NCBI RefSeq assembly: GCF_030316825.1
Contig: NZ_JASZYU010000003.1
Span: forward strand, 310,001 to 374,000
Source: Variovorax fucosicus
GTDB taxonomy: Bacteria; Pseudomonadota; Gammaproteobacteria; Burkholderiales; Burkholderiaceae_C
DNA: 64,000 nt
Direction: 5' to 3'
The first letter of the stretch is position 1, and every line of letters starts with the position of its first letter. This document shows, piece after piece, positions 33,009 through 42,147 of the stretch. Both the position numbers and the translations under genes were made by a program. The notes below the pieces were generated by a model. That model ran no database searches. It had not been told where the DNA came from and saw only the letters and a list, made by a program, of their open reading frames with translations.

Positions 33009-34406
33009 TCACCGCGGCGGAACCCGCACAGCCACATAGGCCAGCCGCCGGTCGCGCAGCACCAGCAGCGCCACCGACTGCCCGACCGGAGTGAGTGCGA
33101 CGGCGCGGACGAAGTCATCCACGCGTTCGAGCGTCGCGGTGTTGACCGCCACCACGACATCGCCAGCGCGCAAGCCTTCGCTGCGCGCCGCACCGAATGC
33201 CTCGCGCACGAGCAGGCCGGCTTCGACGCCAAGCAGCAGCCGCTGCGCCTTCGAGAGTTCACCCAGGGTCAGGCCCAGGCCGTCGTCGCCGCCGACACGC
33301 ATGGCGTCCGGGCGCGCCGTACTCCGGGTCGTCGTTTGCTCGGCCAGCGTTGCGATGAGCGTGAGCGCAGATCCCCGGCGCCAGACGCCAAACGTGGCGC
33401 GACTGCCGGGCGGGCGATCGGCGATGCGTTGCACGAGCTCGGCGAACCGGTCGACGCGCACGCCGTCGAGCGCCGTCACGATGTCGCCTCGCGCGAGCCC
33501 GGCCGCCTGTGCAGGGCTGCGTGCATCGACCTTCACCACCAGTGCACCGGCCGCGTCGGGCAGCCCGAACGCGCCGGCCAGCGCGGGCGTGACTTCCTGC
33601 AACTCGGCGCCGAGCCAGGCCCGGCGCACCCGTCCGTCGCTTCGCAACTGCCCGGCCGTCTTCAATGCGAGGTTGATCGGCACCGCAAAGGACAAGCCCA
33701 TGTAGCCGCCGCTGCTGCCGCTGTAGATCATCGAGTTGATCGCCACGACCTCGCCCCGCTCGTTGAAAAGCGGACTGCCGGAACTGCCCGGATTGATGGC
33801 CACGTCGGTCTGGATGAAGGGGATGTCCCCGCCACCGGCCAGATACCGGTTCGTGGCACTGACGACGCCGGCGGTGACGCTGCCGCGAAAGCCGAACGGC
33901 GCACCGATCGCCGCGACCCAGTCGCCCGCGGCAAGCCGGGCCGAGTCGCCGAACGGCGCGGTCGGCAGGCCGGTCGCCGCGATCTTCAGCAGCGCCACGT
34001 CGGTGCGCCTGTCGATGCCGACCACCCGCCCGGTGAACCGCCGGCCGTCGGCCAGCCGGACTTGCGCCTCGTCGATGTCGGCCACCACATGGGCGCTGGT
34101 GAGGATGAGCCCATCGCTGGCGAGAATGACGCCGGACGCGAGATCGCGGATCTGGCCAGGCGCCAGGCTGGCCGGCAAGGGCGACGCCAGCCGGTCGGCG
34201 AAGTCGCTTTCCGGCGCGATCTCGAGGTCGGTGTCCGGCGCGCCTGCGCCACGGGCGAAGCGCAGGGCCGTGATGTCGACCACCGAGGCCCTGCGGCTTT
34301 CGACCAGCGCCGCGAATCGGGGCGCATCGCGCCCCGAGGGTACCGTGCCGGTACTGCACGCACCCAGCAAACAGGCAAGCGCAACGGCCGCGAGAAGTTG
34401 ACGCAC
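33009..34406 (-). CDS. DegP-like trypsin/PDZ serine protease lipoprotein
   Basis: 465 residues from GTG 34406 (AAGGA upstream). Lipoprotein signal ends in LLGAC (Cys17), so membrane anchored in the periplasm. Protease domain: His106 (LILTSAHVVAD), Asp136 (DRRTDVALLKI) and Ser209 in NPGSSGSPL, which replaces the usual NPGNSGGP; the catalytic Ser remains. Two PDZ domains follow: RRAWLGAELQEVTPALAGAF to GDIVTALDGVRV, and LLGVEAGLLVREAFG to GDVVVAVNTATL. Function by family: periplasmic quality control or regulated proteolysis of envelope proteins. Transcribed divergently from the hemerythrin gene. Confidence 0.92.
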   Translation of the reverse strand: MRQLLAAVALACLLGACSTGTVPSGRDAPRFAALVESRRASVVDITALRFARGAGAPDTDLEIAPESDFADRLASPLPASLAPGQIRDLASGVILASDGLILTSAHVVADIDEAQVRLADGRRFTGRVVGIDRRTDVALLKIAATGLPTAPFGDSARLAAGDWVAAIGAPFGFRGSVTAGVVSATNRYLAGGGDIPFIQTDVAINPGSSGSPLFNERGEVVAINSMIYSGSSGGYMGLSFAVPINLALKTAGQLRSDGRVRRAWLGAELQEVTPALAGAFGLPDAAGALVVKVDARSPAQAAGLARGDIVTALDGVRVDRFAELVQRIADRPPGSRATFGVWRRGSALTLIATLAEQTTTRSTARPDAMRVGGDDGLGLTLGELSKAQRLLLGVEAGLLVREAFGAARSEGLRAGDVVVAVNTATLERVDDFVRAVALTPVGQSVALLVLRDRRLAYVAVRVPPR

Positions 34407-34564
34407 TGCTTTTCCTTGATGGCAATCACGGGCGAATACTCGCCATCGACAGTGTCGTGGAACATGCCGGCTTTTGTGTCCGGCCACAAGCTCATTTGTT
34501 GATCTACCGCAGTACCGGGCAACGATGGATCTGCGAGGCTGTGGTCTACACCCGGAGACCCACC

Positions 34565-35149
34565 ATGACCCATCGCGCCACGACCATCATCCGAGAGGAG
34601 CATGCCGCCCTGGCGGCGATGCTGCGTTCCATCCTGCTGCTGCTGGACCAGCATCGCCGGCAAGGCTCGCTGCCCGACTTCGCAGCGCTGCGGGCCATGC
34701 TGTTCTACGTCGACGAATTTCCCGAGAAGCGCCATCACCGCAAGGAATCGGAACTGCTGTTTCCGAAGCTGCGCGCGCGCACGCCGCTCTCGCGCGAGTT
34801 GCTCGACCGCCTGGACGATGACCACGAACGCGGCGAGCGCAAGATCCGCAACGTCGAACACGCCTTGCTGGGCTTCGAGATGCTCGGGGAACCGCGCCGC
34901 GCGGCGTTCGAAGAGGCGATGGAGCGCTACACCGATTTCTACCTCGCCCACATGGCGCTGGAAGAGCGCGAGATCCTGCCGCTGGCCGAGCGCGTTCTGA
35001 CTGAGGCGGACTGGTCGGAGGTCGACGCTGCCTTCCTTGCCAACCGGGATCCGATGACCGGCTGCGAACCCGAAACCGACTATCGCGCGCTCTTCACGCG
35101 CATCGTGAACATGGTGCCGGCGCCGATCGGCCTCGGGGTGGCTGCCTGA
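34565..35149 (+). CDS. Hemerythrin domain protein
   Basis: 194-residue cytoplasmic four-helix-bundle protein expected to bind a di-iron centre and so oxygen, NO or iron stress signals. Ligand-type residues are visible: REEHAALAAML (His in helix 1), KRHHRKESELLFPKL (His-His and Glu in helix 2), DDDHERGERKI (helix 3), HMALEEREILPLAE (His/Glu in helix 4). The C-terminal 45 residues (FLANRDPMTGCEPETDYRAL) are an extension common to the HHE-cation-binding subgroup. ATG 34565 begins right after a promoter-length gap shared with the divergent protease gene. Confidence 0.9.
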   Translation: MTHRATTIIREEHAALAAMLRSILLLLDQHRRQGSLPDFAALRAMLFYVDEFPEKRHHRKESELLFPKLRARTPLSRELLDRLDDDHERGERKIRNVEHALLGFEMLGEPRRAAFEEAMERYTDFYLAHMALEEREILPLAERVLTEADWSEVDAAFLANRDPMTGCEPETDYRALFTRIVNMVPAPIGLGVAA

Positions 35150-35153
35150 TCGG

Positions 35154-36290
35154 CTACATCGACGCTTCGAGCATCTGCCGGTAGTCGTCGCGCGTCGCCA
35201 GGCGCGGGTTGGTCTTGTGGCAGTGGTCAGCCATCGCGCCGTCGATCACCTTCTCGAACAGGTCGCTGGTCACGCCGACTTCGGCCAGGCCACCGGGCAG
35301 GCCGAGCCGCGCGTTCATGTCGCGGATGGCGTCGCCCAGATCGCCGGCCGAGTCGAGGTGCATCGCCTGCGCCATGCGCTGCAGGCGCTGTTCTTTCTGC
35401 ACCGACTCGGCGCCCGCGTTGAAGTGGATCACCGCAGGCAGGAAGAGGGCGTTCAGCGTGCCGTGGTGCAGGCGCGGGTCGACGCCGCCGAGGCTGTGGC
35501 TCAGCGAGTGCACGCAGCCCAGGCCCTTCTGGAATGCCATCGCGCCCTGCATCGACGCGCTCATGAGGTTCATGCGCGCCTCGCGGTCGCTGCCGTTTTT
35601 GGTGGCGCGTTCGATGTGCAGCCAGGCGCGCTCCAGGCCGTCGAGGCCGATGCCGTCGGCCGGCGGGTTGAAGGCGGCCGACATGAAGGTTTCCATGCAG
35701 TGCGCGATCGCGTCCATGCCGGTGGCGGCGGTCAGCCGGGGTGGCAGGCCGAGCGTGAGTTCGGGGTCGCAGATGGCGGCCTTGGGCATCAGGAACCAGC
35801 TGTGGAAGCCGAGCTTGCGGTGGTCGTCCACGATGATGATGGCGCCACGCGCCACCTCGCTGCCGGTGCCGCTGGTGGTGGGCACGGCGATCAGCGGGGC
35901 CACGCGCTCGGTGATCTTCGGCGAGCCGCCTTCGATGGTGGCGTAGGTGGTGAGCGGGCCTTCGTGCGTGGCCGCGATCGCCACGCCCTTGGCACAGTCG
36001 ATGGCCGAGCCGCCGCCAACCGCGATCAGCCCGTCGCAGCGCTGGCTGCGGTACAACTCGACGGCCGCGCGCACCGCGGCTTCGGTCGGGTTCGAGGGCG
36101 TCTGGTCGAACACCGCCACCTCGAGATCGCCCAGTGCATCGAGCGCTTTCTGCAGGACGCCCGCGGCACGCACGCCGGCGTCGGTCACGATCATCGGCCG
36201 GTTGATGCCGATGCGCGCGCATTCGGACGACAGCAGCTTGATGGCGCCGAATTCGAACTGGATCTGGGTGAGGTACTGGATGAGGGCCAT
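35154..36290 (-). CDS. Iron-containing alcohol dehydrogenase
   Basis: 378-residue NAD(P)-dependent dehydrogenase of family III. Seen: GGGSAIDCAKGVA (cofactor-binding Gly-rich loop), VPTTSGTGSEVA, then metal ligands in the family pattern: Asp near DPELTLGLP, His in MDAIAHCMETFMS, and His residues in GCVHSLSHSLGG and the C-terminal loop DPRLHHGTLNA. The length is standard. Substrate could be a medium or long alcohol, lactaldehyde or similar; the sequence does not decide. ATG 36290 follows PHIP and begins MALIQYLTQIQFEFGA, the usual start. Divergent from the exported MhpD-like gene with only 64 bases between them, so they share a promoter region. Confidence 0.93.
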   Translation of the reverse strand: MALIQYLTQIQFEFGAIKLLSSECARIGINRPMIVTDAGVRAAGVLQKALDALGDLEVAVFDQTPSNPTEAAVRAAVELYRSQRCDGLIAVGGGSAIDCAKGVAIAATHEGPLTTYATIEGGSPKITERVAPLIAVPTTSGTGSEVARGAIIIVDDHRKLGFHSWFLMPKAAICDPELTLGLPPRLTAATGMDAIAHCMETFMSAAFNPPADGIGLDGLERAWLHIERATKNGSDREARMNLMSASMQGAMAFQKGLGCVHSLSHSLGGVDPRLHHGTLNALFLPAVIHFNAGAESVQKEQRLQRMAQAMHLDSAGDLGDAIRDMNARLGLPGGLAEVGVTSDLFEKVIDGAMADHCHKTNPRLATRDDYRQMLEASM

Positions 36291-36354
36291 GGGAATGTGG
36301 GGGGAGCCGAACGGTACGATGCGGGCCGTCCAATCTAACAAAGAGGAGGCTGGC

Positions 36355-37230
36355 GTGAACCTGAAACATACCCTTGCCGCTGTCGCGCTCGGAACACTTC
36401 TTGCCGCAGGCGCCCGGGCCGAATGCCTGAGCGATGCCGCGGTGGGCGAGCTGGCGGCGTCCCTGGCTGCGAAGACGCCGGCCACCAACCCGCCCGAAGA
36501 TTTCAGCGAGGCAGACGCGACCTGCACGCGCGCCAAGCTCAACAAGCTGCTGGCCGCGCGCTACGGCGCGGTGATCGGCTACAAGGCCGGGCTGACGAAC
36601 CCTGCCGTGCAGAAGCGCTTCAACTACGACAAGCCGGTCTGGGGCGTGCTCTACCAGGGCATGCTGCTCGACACCGGCGCGGTGGTCGATGCCGGCTTCG
36701 GCGCGCGGCCGCTGTTCGAGGCCGACCTGCTGGTGCGCGTGAAAAGCGAGGCGATCAACCGCGCCCGGACTGCGGCCGAGGTGCTGGCCGCGATCGACCA
36801 GATCATTCCGTTCATCGAACTGCCGGATCTCGTCGTGCAGGCGCCGCCCAAGCTCAACGGCCCCGGCGTGGCGGCCATCAACGTCGGCGCGCGGCTCGGC
36901 GTGAAGGGGCTGCCGATCCTGGTGCCGCAGGCCGATTTCGCGCAGGCCTTCCTGCTCGATGCGTTGCGCGACATGACGGTGCGCCTGACCGACGGCAAGA
37001 GCGGCGCCGAGATTTCGCGCGGCAAAGGCTCCGACATCCTCGATCAGCCGCTCAACGCCGTGGTGTGGCTGGCCGACGCGCTGGGCAAGGAAGGCCTGGC
37101 GATGAAGCCGGGCGACCTGATCAGCCTGGGCTCGTTCTCGCCGCTCACGCCGACCAGGGCCGGGCTCAGCGTGCAGGCCACCTACGACGGCCTGCCGGGC
37201 GCGCAACCGGTGGTGGTGAACTTCAGGTGA
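36355..37230 (+). CDS. Exported MhpD/fumarylacetoacetate-hydrolase-fold protein
   Basis: 291 residues from GTG 36355, preceded by a strong AGGAGG. The first 22 residues (MNLKHTLAAVALGTLLAAGARA) are a clear Sec signal, unusual because the MhpD/2-keto-4-pentenoate hydratase family is normally cytoplasmic. The family body is well kept: VIGYKAGLTNPAVQKRF, VWGVLYQGMLLDTGA, ARPLFEADLLVRV with the acidic metal-binding residues, and FIELPDLVV. A short Cys pair near the mature N-terminus (ECLSDA and DATCTR) could form a disulfide. Its stop overlaps the esterase start (GTGA). Possible periplasmic hydratase or hydrolase; real substrate unknown. Confidence 0.82.
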   Translation: MNLKHTLAAVALGTLLAAGARAECLSDAAVGELAASLAAKTPATNPPEDFSEADATCTRAKLNKLLAARYGAVIGYKAGLTNPAVQKRFNYDKPVWGVLYQGMLLDTGAVVDAGFGARPLFEADLLVRVKSEAINRARTAAEVLAAIDQIIPFIELPDLVVQAPPKLNGPGVAAINVGARLGVKGLPILVPQADFAQAFLLDALRDMTVRLTDGKSGAEISRGKGSDILDQPLNAVVWLADALGKEGLAMKPGDLISLGSFSPLTPTRAGLSVQATYDGLPGAQPVVVNFR

Positions 37231-38174
37231 GCGGCCGCATTCCGCCGCTGACGCCGAAGATGGCCGGCGTCGTCGAGCGCATGGCGCGCGCCGGCCATCC
37301 GCCGCTCGACGCGCTCACGCCCGACCAGGCCAAGGCCGCCTACGAGAAGGGCGCGGGCGTGCTCGAGGTTCCGAAGCCCGCGCTGGACCGGGTCGACGAC
37401 TTCAGCATCAGGGCGCGCGACGGCCACGCGATCCCGGCCCGGCTCTACGCGCCTTCACGCGCCGCACTGCCGGTGCTGGTGTACTTCCATGGTGGCGGCT
37501 TCACGGTGGGCAGCATCCGCACGCACGACACGCTGTGCCGCGTGTTGAGCCGCGACAGCGGCTGCGCCGTGGTCTCGGTCGACTACCGGCTTGCGCCGGC
37601 GCACAAGTTTCCGACCGCGTCGGACGATGCATGGGATGCGGTGCAGTTCATCGCAACGCAGGGCGCAACGCTCGGGCTCGACAGCCGCCGGCTCGCGCTG
37701 GGCGGCGACAGCGCCGGCGGAACGCTCGCCGCGGCGGGCGCGATCATGGCGCGCGACGCCGGGTTGCCGGTCGCGCTGCAGCTGCTGCTCTATCCGGGCC
37801 TGGCGGCGCACCAGGACACCCACTCGCACCGCCTCTTTGCCAACGGCCCCCTGCTGACCGAAGCGCTGATCAGCTACTTCTTTGCCGGCTATGTGCGCAG
37901 TCGGGCCGACCGTGAGGACTGGCGCTTCGCGCCGCTCCATGCCGACGATGTGGAGGGCGTCGCGCCGGCCTGGATCGGCCTGGCCGAATGCGATCCGCTG
38001 GTCGACGAAGGCATTGCCTATGCCGACAAGCTGCGCGCCGCCGGCGTGGCGGTCGACCTCGAGATCTATCGCGGCGTGATCCACGAGTTCATCAAGATGG
38101 GCCGCGCCATTCCCGAGGCGCTGACCGCGCAGGCCCACGCGGCGCGGGCGCTGCGCGAGGCGCTCGCGCCCTAA
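37227..38174 (+). CDS. Alpha/beta hydrolase, hormone-sensitive-lipase-type esterase
   Basis: 315-residue cytoplasmic carboxylesterase. Oxyanion motif VYFHGGGFTVG, nucleophile Ser162 in GGDSAGG, acid Asp in LAECDPLVDEG and His in GVIHEFIKMG complete the triad in the correct order and spacing for family IV esterases (short acyl chains). GTG 37227 overlaps the stop of the exported MhpD-like gene by four bases, so the two are co-translated. The N-terminal 80 residues form the expected cap (PLTPKMAGVVERMARAG). The physiological substrate is unknown. Confidence 0.92.
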   Translation: MSGRIPPLTPKMAGVVERMARAGHPPLDALTPDQAKAAYEKGAGVLEVPKPALDRVDDFSIRARDGHAIPARLYAPSRAALPVLVYFHGGGFTVGSIRTHDTLCRVLSRDSGCAVVSVDYRLAPAHKFPTASDDAWDAVQFIATQGATLGLDSRRLALGGDSAGGTLAAAGAIMARDAGLPVALQLLLYPGLAAHQDTHSHRLFANGPLLTEALISYFFAGYVRSRADREDWRFAPLHADDVEGVAPAWIGLAECDPLVDEGIAYADKLRAAGVAVDLEIYRGVIHEFIKMGRAIPEALTAQAHAARALREALAP

Positions 38175-38238
38175 CGCTTACCAGCGCTGCCATAGCGCCC
38201 GTCGTACCTGCACACATTGAGGTCGCCTTGGCTTTCAC

Positions 38239-39516
38239 TCAGGCGAGCTTGTCCTTGAGCTTGTAATAGGCGCCTACCAGCGGCAGGAACCACGGTGGTC
38301 CGACATGGCCCGGGATCGCGGGCCAGTGGAAGTCTTTCCAGGGATTGAGTTCGGCGCGCCCGTCCATGACTTCCGCCATGATCGTCCCCATCAGGGTCGA
38401 CATCTGGGTGCCGTGGCCGCTGTAGCCCATCGAGTAATAGATGCCATTGCGCTCGCCGGCGCGTGGCAGGCGGTCACGCGTCATGTCGACCATGCCGCCC
38501 CAGCAATAGTCGATGCGCACGTGGCGAAGGTCCGGAAAGACGTCGTGCAATGCCGCCTGCAGGATCGCGCCGCTCTTCTCGTCGGAGGTCGGGTTGGAGA
38601 CGGCGAAGCGGGCGCGACCACCGAAGAGCAGCCGGTTGTCGGGCGTCGTTCGGAAGTAGTTGACCAGGTTCTTCGTATCGACCGCCATCCGGCGCCGTGG
38701 CAACAGCCGGTCAAGCGTCTCTTTCGGCAGTGGCTCGGTGACGATCAGGAACGCGCCGACCGGCACGATGCGGCGTCGAATCCAACCCAGCGGCCCCGTC
38801 TGCGAGGTTCCGCTCGCCAGCAGAACCTGCCTGGCGTGGAGCCGACCCTTCGGCGTTTCGATCTGGTGCCCTCCGCCGGGGGCGGCTCGCAGGCCGGTCA
38901 TCGGCGAATGCTCGTGGATCTCCACGCCGCGCCGCGCCGCCGCTACGCCCAAGCCGCGGACGAAGCGCCCGACATGCATGCCGGCGCTTTTGCGGTAGAT
39001 CAGCCCGCCGTAGAAGCGGTTCGACCCGACCTCGCCGGCGAGGTCCGCAGGGCTCACCATCTCCGTATCGGGGTCGACGTTGGCCGCCAGCAGTTCCTGG
39101 CTGCGCGCCAGCTTGTCGTAGTGCTCGGGCTTGGCCGCGAGCTTGATCTTGCCAACGCGCGCGAAGCTGCAGTCGATCTTCTCTTCCGCCACCAGGCGCT
39201 CGACCGTATCGACTCCGGCGTCGAAGGCCCGATAGAGCCGGTCAGCGACATCCTTGCCGAGTTGGGCCGACATCGTGCCGTAGTCCTGGGCAAAGCCGTT
39301 GTTGCACATGCCGCCGTTGCGGCCGGAGGCGGCGTGCCCGATGGTCTCGGCTTCCAGGAGCACGACGCGTGCCCCCTTCTTGGCAAGCGCCAGCGCAGCC
39401 GAACAGCCGGTCAGGCCGCCACCGATCACCGCCACGTCGCAGCTGCCCTGCACCGGTCCTGCAGTGGCGCTGCGGAAGGGTTCCGAGGTGTCCAGCCAAT
39501 ACGAGGTCAGCTTCAT
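38239..39516 (-). CDS. FAD-dependent amino acid/amine oxidase (DAO family, PuuB-like)
   Basis: 425-residue flavoenzyme. DVAVIGGGLTGCSAALALAKKG holds the FAD-binding GxGxxG, followed by VVLLEAE and the GRNGG typical of DadA/PuuB oxidases; the C-terminal WGGMVDMTRDRLPRAG and SMGYSGHGTQMSTLMG complete the FAD site. The last 35 residues (WPAIPGHVGPPWFLPLVGAYY) match gamma-glutamylputrescine-oxidase-like members. Likely substrates are D-amino acids or secondary amines, giving keto acid or aldehyde, ammonia and peroxide or reduced carrier. It is the last gene of the leftward DSD1-RidA-GNAT run, 43 bases after the GNAT gene. Confidence 0.88.
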   Translation of the reverse strand: MKLTSYWLDTSEPFRSATAGPVQGSCDVAVIGGGLTGCSAALALAKKGARVVLLEAETIGHAASGRNGGMCNNGFAQDYGTMSAQLGKDVADRLYRAFDAGVDTVERLVAEEKIDCSFARVGKIKLAAKPEHYDKLARSQELLAANVDPDTEMVSPADLAGEVGSNRFYGGLIYRKSAGMHVGRFVRGLGVAAARRGVEIHEHSPMTGLRAAPGGGHQIETPKGRLHARQVLLASGTSQTGPLGWIRRRIVPVGAFLIVTEPLPKETLDRLLPRRRMAVDTKNLVNYFRTTPDNRLLFGGRARFAVSNPTSDEKSGAILQAALHDVFPDLRHVRIDYCWGGMVDMTRDRLPRAGERNGIYYSMGYSGHGTQMSTLMGTIMAEVMDGRAELNPWKDFHWPAIPGHVGPPWFLPLVGAYYKLKDKLA

Positions 39517-39559
39517 GGCTGCCTTTCCGGCGTCTTCGAGCTCAGCATCGCGATGTCTC

Positions 39560-40435
39560 CTAGTTGAAGGACTGGTTGGCCAGCGCGAACATGCGTGCTG
39601 GCCCCGCCGGCGGGATGTGCGGCCCCTTGACCATGGTGGTGGCGTCACCGACCTGGCGCAGGCCGATGCTTTCGAGCCACTCCCCGAGCTGCGAGGTGTC
39701 AGCGGTGTCGACGCGCACGAAAACCTGGCCGAGACGTGCGAGCGCGGCTTCGATCAGGACGCGCGCATCGGCCGCACTTTCGGCGACCACCGGACCGATG
39801 ACGTGCCCGCGGCCGAACAGGCGTGAAATGACATAGCCGCGCGGCTCGCCATCACGCACGAGCACGTGGCCGTCACCAGCCTGGACGAGCCGATCCAGCA
39901 TCTGCCGCCTGGCCCAGCCGGTGGCCTTGCGGTCCAGATGCGCGACCGCCTCGACATCCGATGGCGCCATCACCCTGACAAGGCTGGCCGGCAGCGCCTG
40001 GTGGCGCTCGTGGGGAACGCCTTGATGCTGTTGGATGACGCCGGTGCGGACAAAGCCGCGCCTTTCATAAAGCGCCAGGCCTTCGGCCGTTGAGTTCAGC
40101 GTGATGGTTCGCGGGTGCGCCGCTGCGAGGAGCGCATCCATCAGCCGCGCACCGTGGCCACGGCCTTGGGCCGCCTTGGAGACGATGATCATCCCGCATG
40201 AAGCATCGTCCTCGCCGTAGGCCCACCAGGCCGCGGTCGCGATCACCGTACCGGCGCTGTTGCGGAGCACGAAGCCCTGGCCGAGCTCGAGCGCGAAGGC
40301 CCAGTCCTCAAGCCGATAGGGCCAGGACATCTCCTGCGAAAGCTGGAGGGCGCCTTCCAGATGTTCCGGGGCAAACGGGACCAGCACGACGTCGTCGTTG
40401 TGGTGGTCGGCGGGCCGGGTCGTTGTGGCGATCAT
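39560..40435 (-). CDS. Double GNAT N-acetyltransferase
   Basis: 291-residue cytoplasmic acetyl-CoA-dependent acetyltransferase with two GNAT-type halves. The N-terminal domain is complete: ALQLSQEMSWPYRLEDW, then the acetyl-CoA loop IIVSKAAQGRGHGARLMDAL (Q/RxxGxG/A motif) and TLNSTAEGLALYERRGFV. The C-terminal half (APSDVEAVAHLDRKATGWAR, HVLVRDGEPRGYVISRLFGR) is a second degenerate GNAT fold common in this subgroup. ATG 40435 overlaps the RidA stop (ATGA). Its substrate is probably the amino acid or amine handled by the operon, for detoxification or protection; not shown by sequence. Confidence 0.87.
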   Translation of the reverse strand: MIATTTRPADHHNDDVVLVPFAPEHLEGALQLSQEMSWPYRLEDWAFALELGQGFVLRNSAGTVIATAAWWAYGEDDASCGMIIVSKAAQGRGHGARLMDALLAAAHPRTITLNSTAEGLALYERRGFVRTGVIQQHQGVPHERHQALPASLVRVMAPSDVEAVAHLDRKATGWARRQMLDRLVQAGDGHVLVRDGEPRGYVISRLFGRGHVIGPVVAESAADARVLIEAALARLGQVFVRVDTADTSQLGEWLESIGLRQVGDATTMVKGPHIPPAGPARMFALANQSFN

Positions 40436-40824
40436 GGTTCGCGCACCGCGACGGCGTCGATCTCGACCAGGTATCCGTAGTGCAATTCCGGCACCGGAAC
40501 CACGCTGCGCGCGGGGCACGCATCAGGGACCATGGACGCATAGACCGCGTTGAAGCGGGCCCAGTTGGCGATACCGACGATGTACGCCGTCACCTTGACG
40601 ATCTGTTGCGGCGAGCTGCCCGCGGCGCGCACGATCTCCAGCATGTTGTGGATGGCCTGCCTGGCCTGCGCCTCGAATCCATCGTCGTCCAGCGGACGTC
40701 CATCCGGGCGGATCGGCAACTGGCCGGAGACGAAGACGTGGGCGCCCGAGACAATGCCCTGCGTGTAGTGACCTGCCGGCTTCGGTGCGCGGTCCGTCAG
40801 GATGCCGGTGATGCCCGAGCTCAT
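40432..40824 (-). CDS. RidA family (YjgF/YER057c/UK114) deaminase
   Basis: 130-residue trimeric protein type. Typical features: GHYTQGIVSGAHVFVSGQLP, the F-x2-Q-x-R-x2-H-N-M-L-E segment (FEAQARQAIHNMLEIV), VKVTAYIVGIANWARFNAVY and the PARSVVPVPEL loop that carries the substrate-binding Arg. RidA hydrolyses reactive enamine/imine intermediates such as 2-aminoacrylate made by PLP dehydratases. It sits directly after the DSD1-type PLP enzyme gene (stop and start overlap as TGATG) and before GNAT, which fits a role in removing that enzyme's by-products. Confidence 0.92.
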   Translation of the reverse strand: MSSGITGILTDRAPKPAGHYTQGIVSGAHVFVSGQLPIRPDGRPLDDDGFEAQARQAIHNMLEIVRAAGSSPQQIVKVTAYIVGIANWARFNAVYASMVPDACPARSVVPVPELHYGYLVEIDAVAVREP

Positions 40825-41987
40825 CACCAGCCCCCGAAACGCGACCACTCGGCTTCGACGTTGTCGCGAGCCCCGCGCACGACGTGATAGGCGCGATGCT
40901 GGGCGCCTGTGGCGCAGGCGTGGTTCGGCAGGATCCGCACACGATCACCAATCCCAAGATCGGGCAGCTTGCCCCCCGAGCCGGGACGCACGGTGATGAT
41001 CCCGTGCTCCTGGTTGGCGTCGGCAACGATCAGGTCGGGATAGGGCACACCGGCGGCGTCGCACACCAGCCCATAGCCTTGGTCGACTGCCTGCCTGCGC
41101 GTGCCGCGGTCCTGCGATAGCGCCATCCAGCCAGCGTCGACCAGGATCCATCCCTTGTTGCGCTGGTGGCCGATCACCGTCGCCAGCACCGACAGCGCGA
41201 TGTCGTCGACCTGGCAGACACCGATTCCGGCCATCACGAGATCGAAGAACACGAACACGCCGGCCCGGACTTCGGTGACGCCGGTGAGGTCGGCGGCGTT
41301 GTGCGCAGTCGGTGTGGAGCCGACGCTGACCACCGGGCAGGGCAGCCCGGCTTGGCGCAGGATGGTGGCGGCGTCGACCACGCTGCGGCGCTCGACCTCG
41401 GCACATTGACGCAAGGCTTCGGCCCCGCGGGCCAAATAACTGTCCCCGGCGTGCGTGATCACGCCCCGCAGTTCCGCGCCGTCTTCGAGGGCGTGGCCGA
41501 TGTCGAGCAGCAGTTGCCGGTCGGTCGGCAGCACGCCGGAGCGGTGGCCGTCGCAGTCGATCTCGATCAGCGCGGGAATGCGCGTGCCGGCCTGGCGCGA
41601 GGCCTTCGCAACGGCTTGCGCCTGCTCCACTGTGTCCAGCACCACGGTCACGTCGGCTCCCCGGGCGCGCAGCGCCAGCACCTGTGGCAGTTTCGATGGT
41701 GCAATGCCGACGGCGTAGACGATGTCCCGCACGCCGGCCGCCGTGAATTGCTCGGCTTCAAGAAGCGTCGAAACGGTTGCCGGACCCGACGGCGACGTCA
41801 TGACGCGGCGCGCGACTTCCACCGATTTGGACGTCTTGAGATGGGGACGCAGCATCACGCCCAGGCCGTCCAGCCTGCCTTTCAGGCGTGCGATGTTCCG
41901 CTCCATCCGCTCAGCGTCGAGGACGAGGCAAGGCGTCGCCAGTTCCCCCAGCGTCGTTGCGATCTGTTCGGCTTGCGCCTGCTTCAT
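40824..41987 (-). CDS. DSD1-type PLP enzyme (D-serine dehydratase/D-threonine aldolase-like)
   Basis: 387-residue fold-type III PLP enzyme. The PLP lysine is Lys51 in MLRPHLKTSKS, matching the RPHxKT motif of D-threonine aldolase and eukaryotic D-serine dehydratase. IEIDCDGHRSGV and VVSVGSTPT lie on the barrel; the C-terminal domain has VRILPNHACAT, the His and Cys that bind zinc in DSD1. Reaction: dehydration or retro-aldol cleavage of D-hydroxy amino acids. ATG 41987 is preferred over 42068, which would add a Ser/Arg-rich tail. First gene of the leftward operon, divergent from a LysR regulator. Confidence 0.9.
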   Translation of the reverse strand: MKQAQAEQIATTLGELATPCLVLDAERMERNIARLKGRLDGLGVMLRPHLKTSKSVEVARRVMTSPSGPATVSTLLEAEQFTAAGVRDIVYAVGIAPSKLPQVLALRARGADVTVVLDTVEQAQAVAKASRQAGTRIPALIEIDCDGHRSGVLPTDRQLLLDIGHALEDGAELRGVITHAGDSYLARGAEALRQCAEVERRSVVDAATILRQAGLPCPVVSVGSTPTAHNAADLTGVTEVRAGVFVFFDLVMAGIGVCQVDDIALSVLATVIGHQRNKGWILVDAGWMALSQDRGTRRQAVDQGYGLVCDAAGVPYPDLIVADANQEHGIITVRPGSGGKLPDLGIGDRVRILPNHACATGAQHRAYHVVRGARDNVEAEWSRFGGW

Positions 41988-42097
41988 GGCTATGGCCTGG
42001 CTCAATGTCGTGCTCCGAGTTGTGCTTGTCCGATGCGGCCTGCTGGATGCGGACCTGCAACCGAGCAAGTGAGATGGCCGGATGTTGCGCCTGATCG

Positions 42098-42111
42098 ATT
42101 GAACCTACAAT
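42098..42111. promoter_or_regulatory. LysR-type binding dyad candidate
   Basis: ATTGAACCTACAAT, a 4-base inverted repeat with six-base spacer, lies in the AT-richer part of the 160-base gap between the divergent DSD1 operon and the LysR gene. The sequence GAACCT is also repeated in direct orientation at 42101 and 42117. Position and symmetry suit a LysR-type site controlling both directions; this is inference. Confidence 0.4.
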
Positions 42112-42147
42112 TTATCGAACCTGCATGGAGAGTTAAGGCTCAACTAA

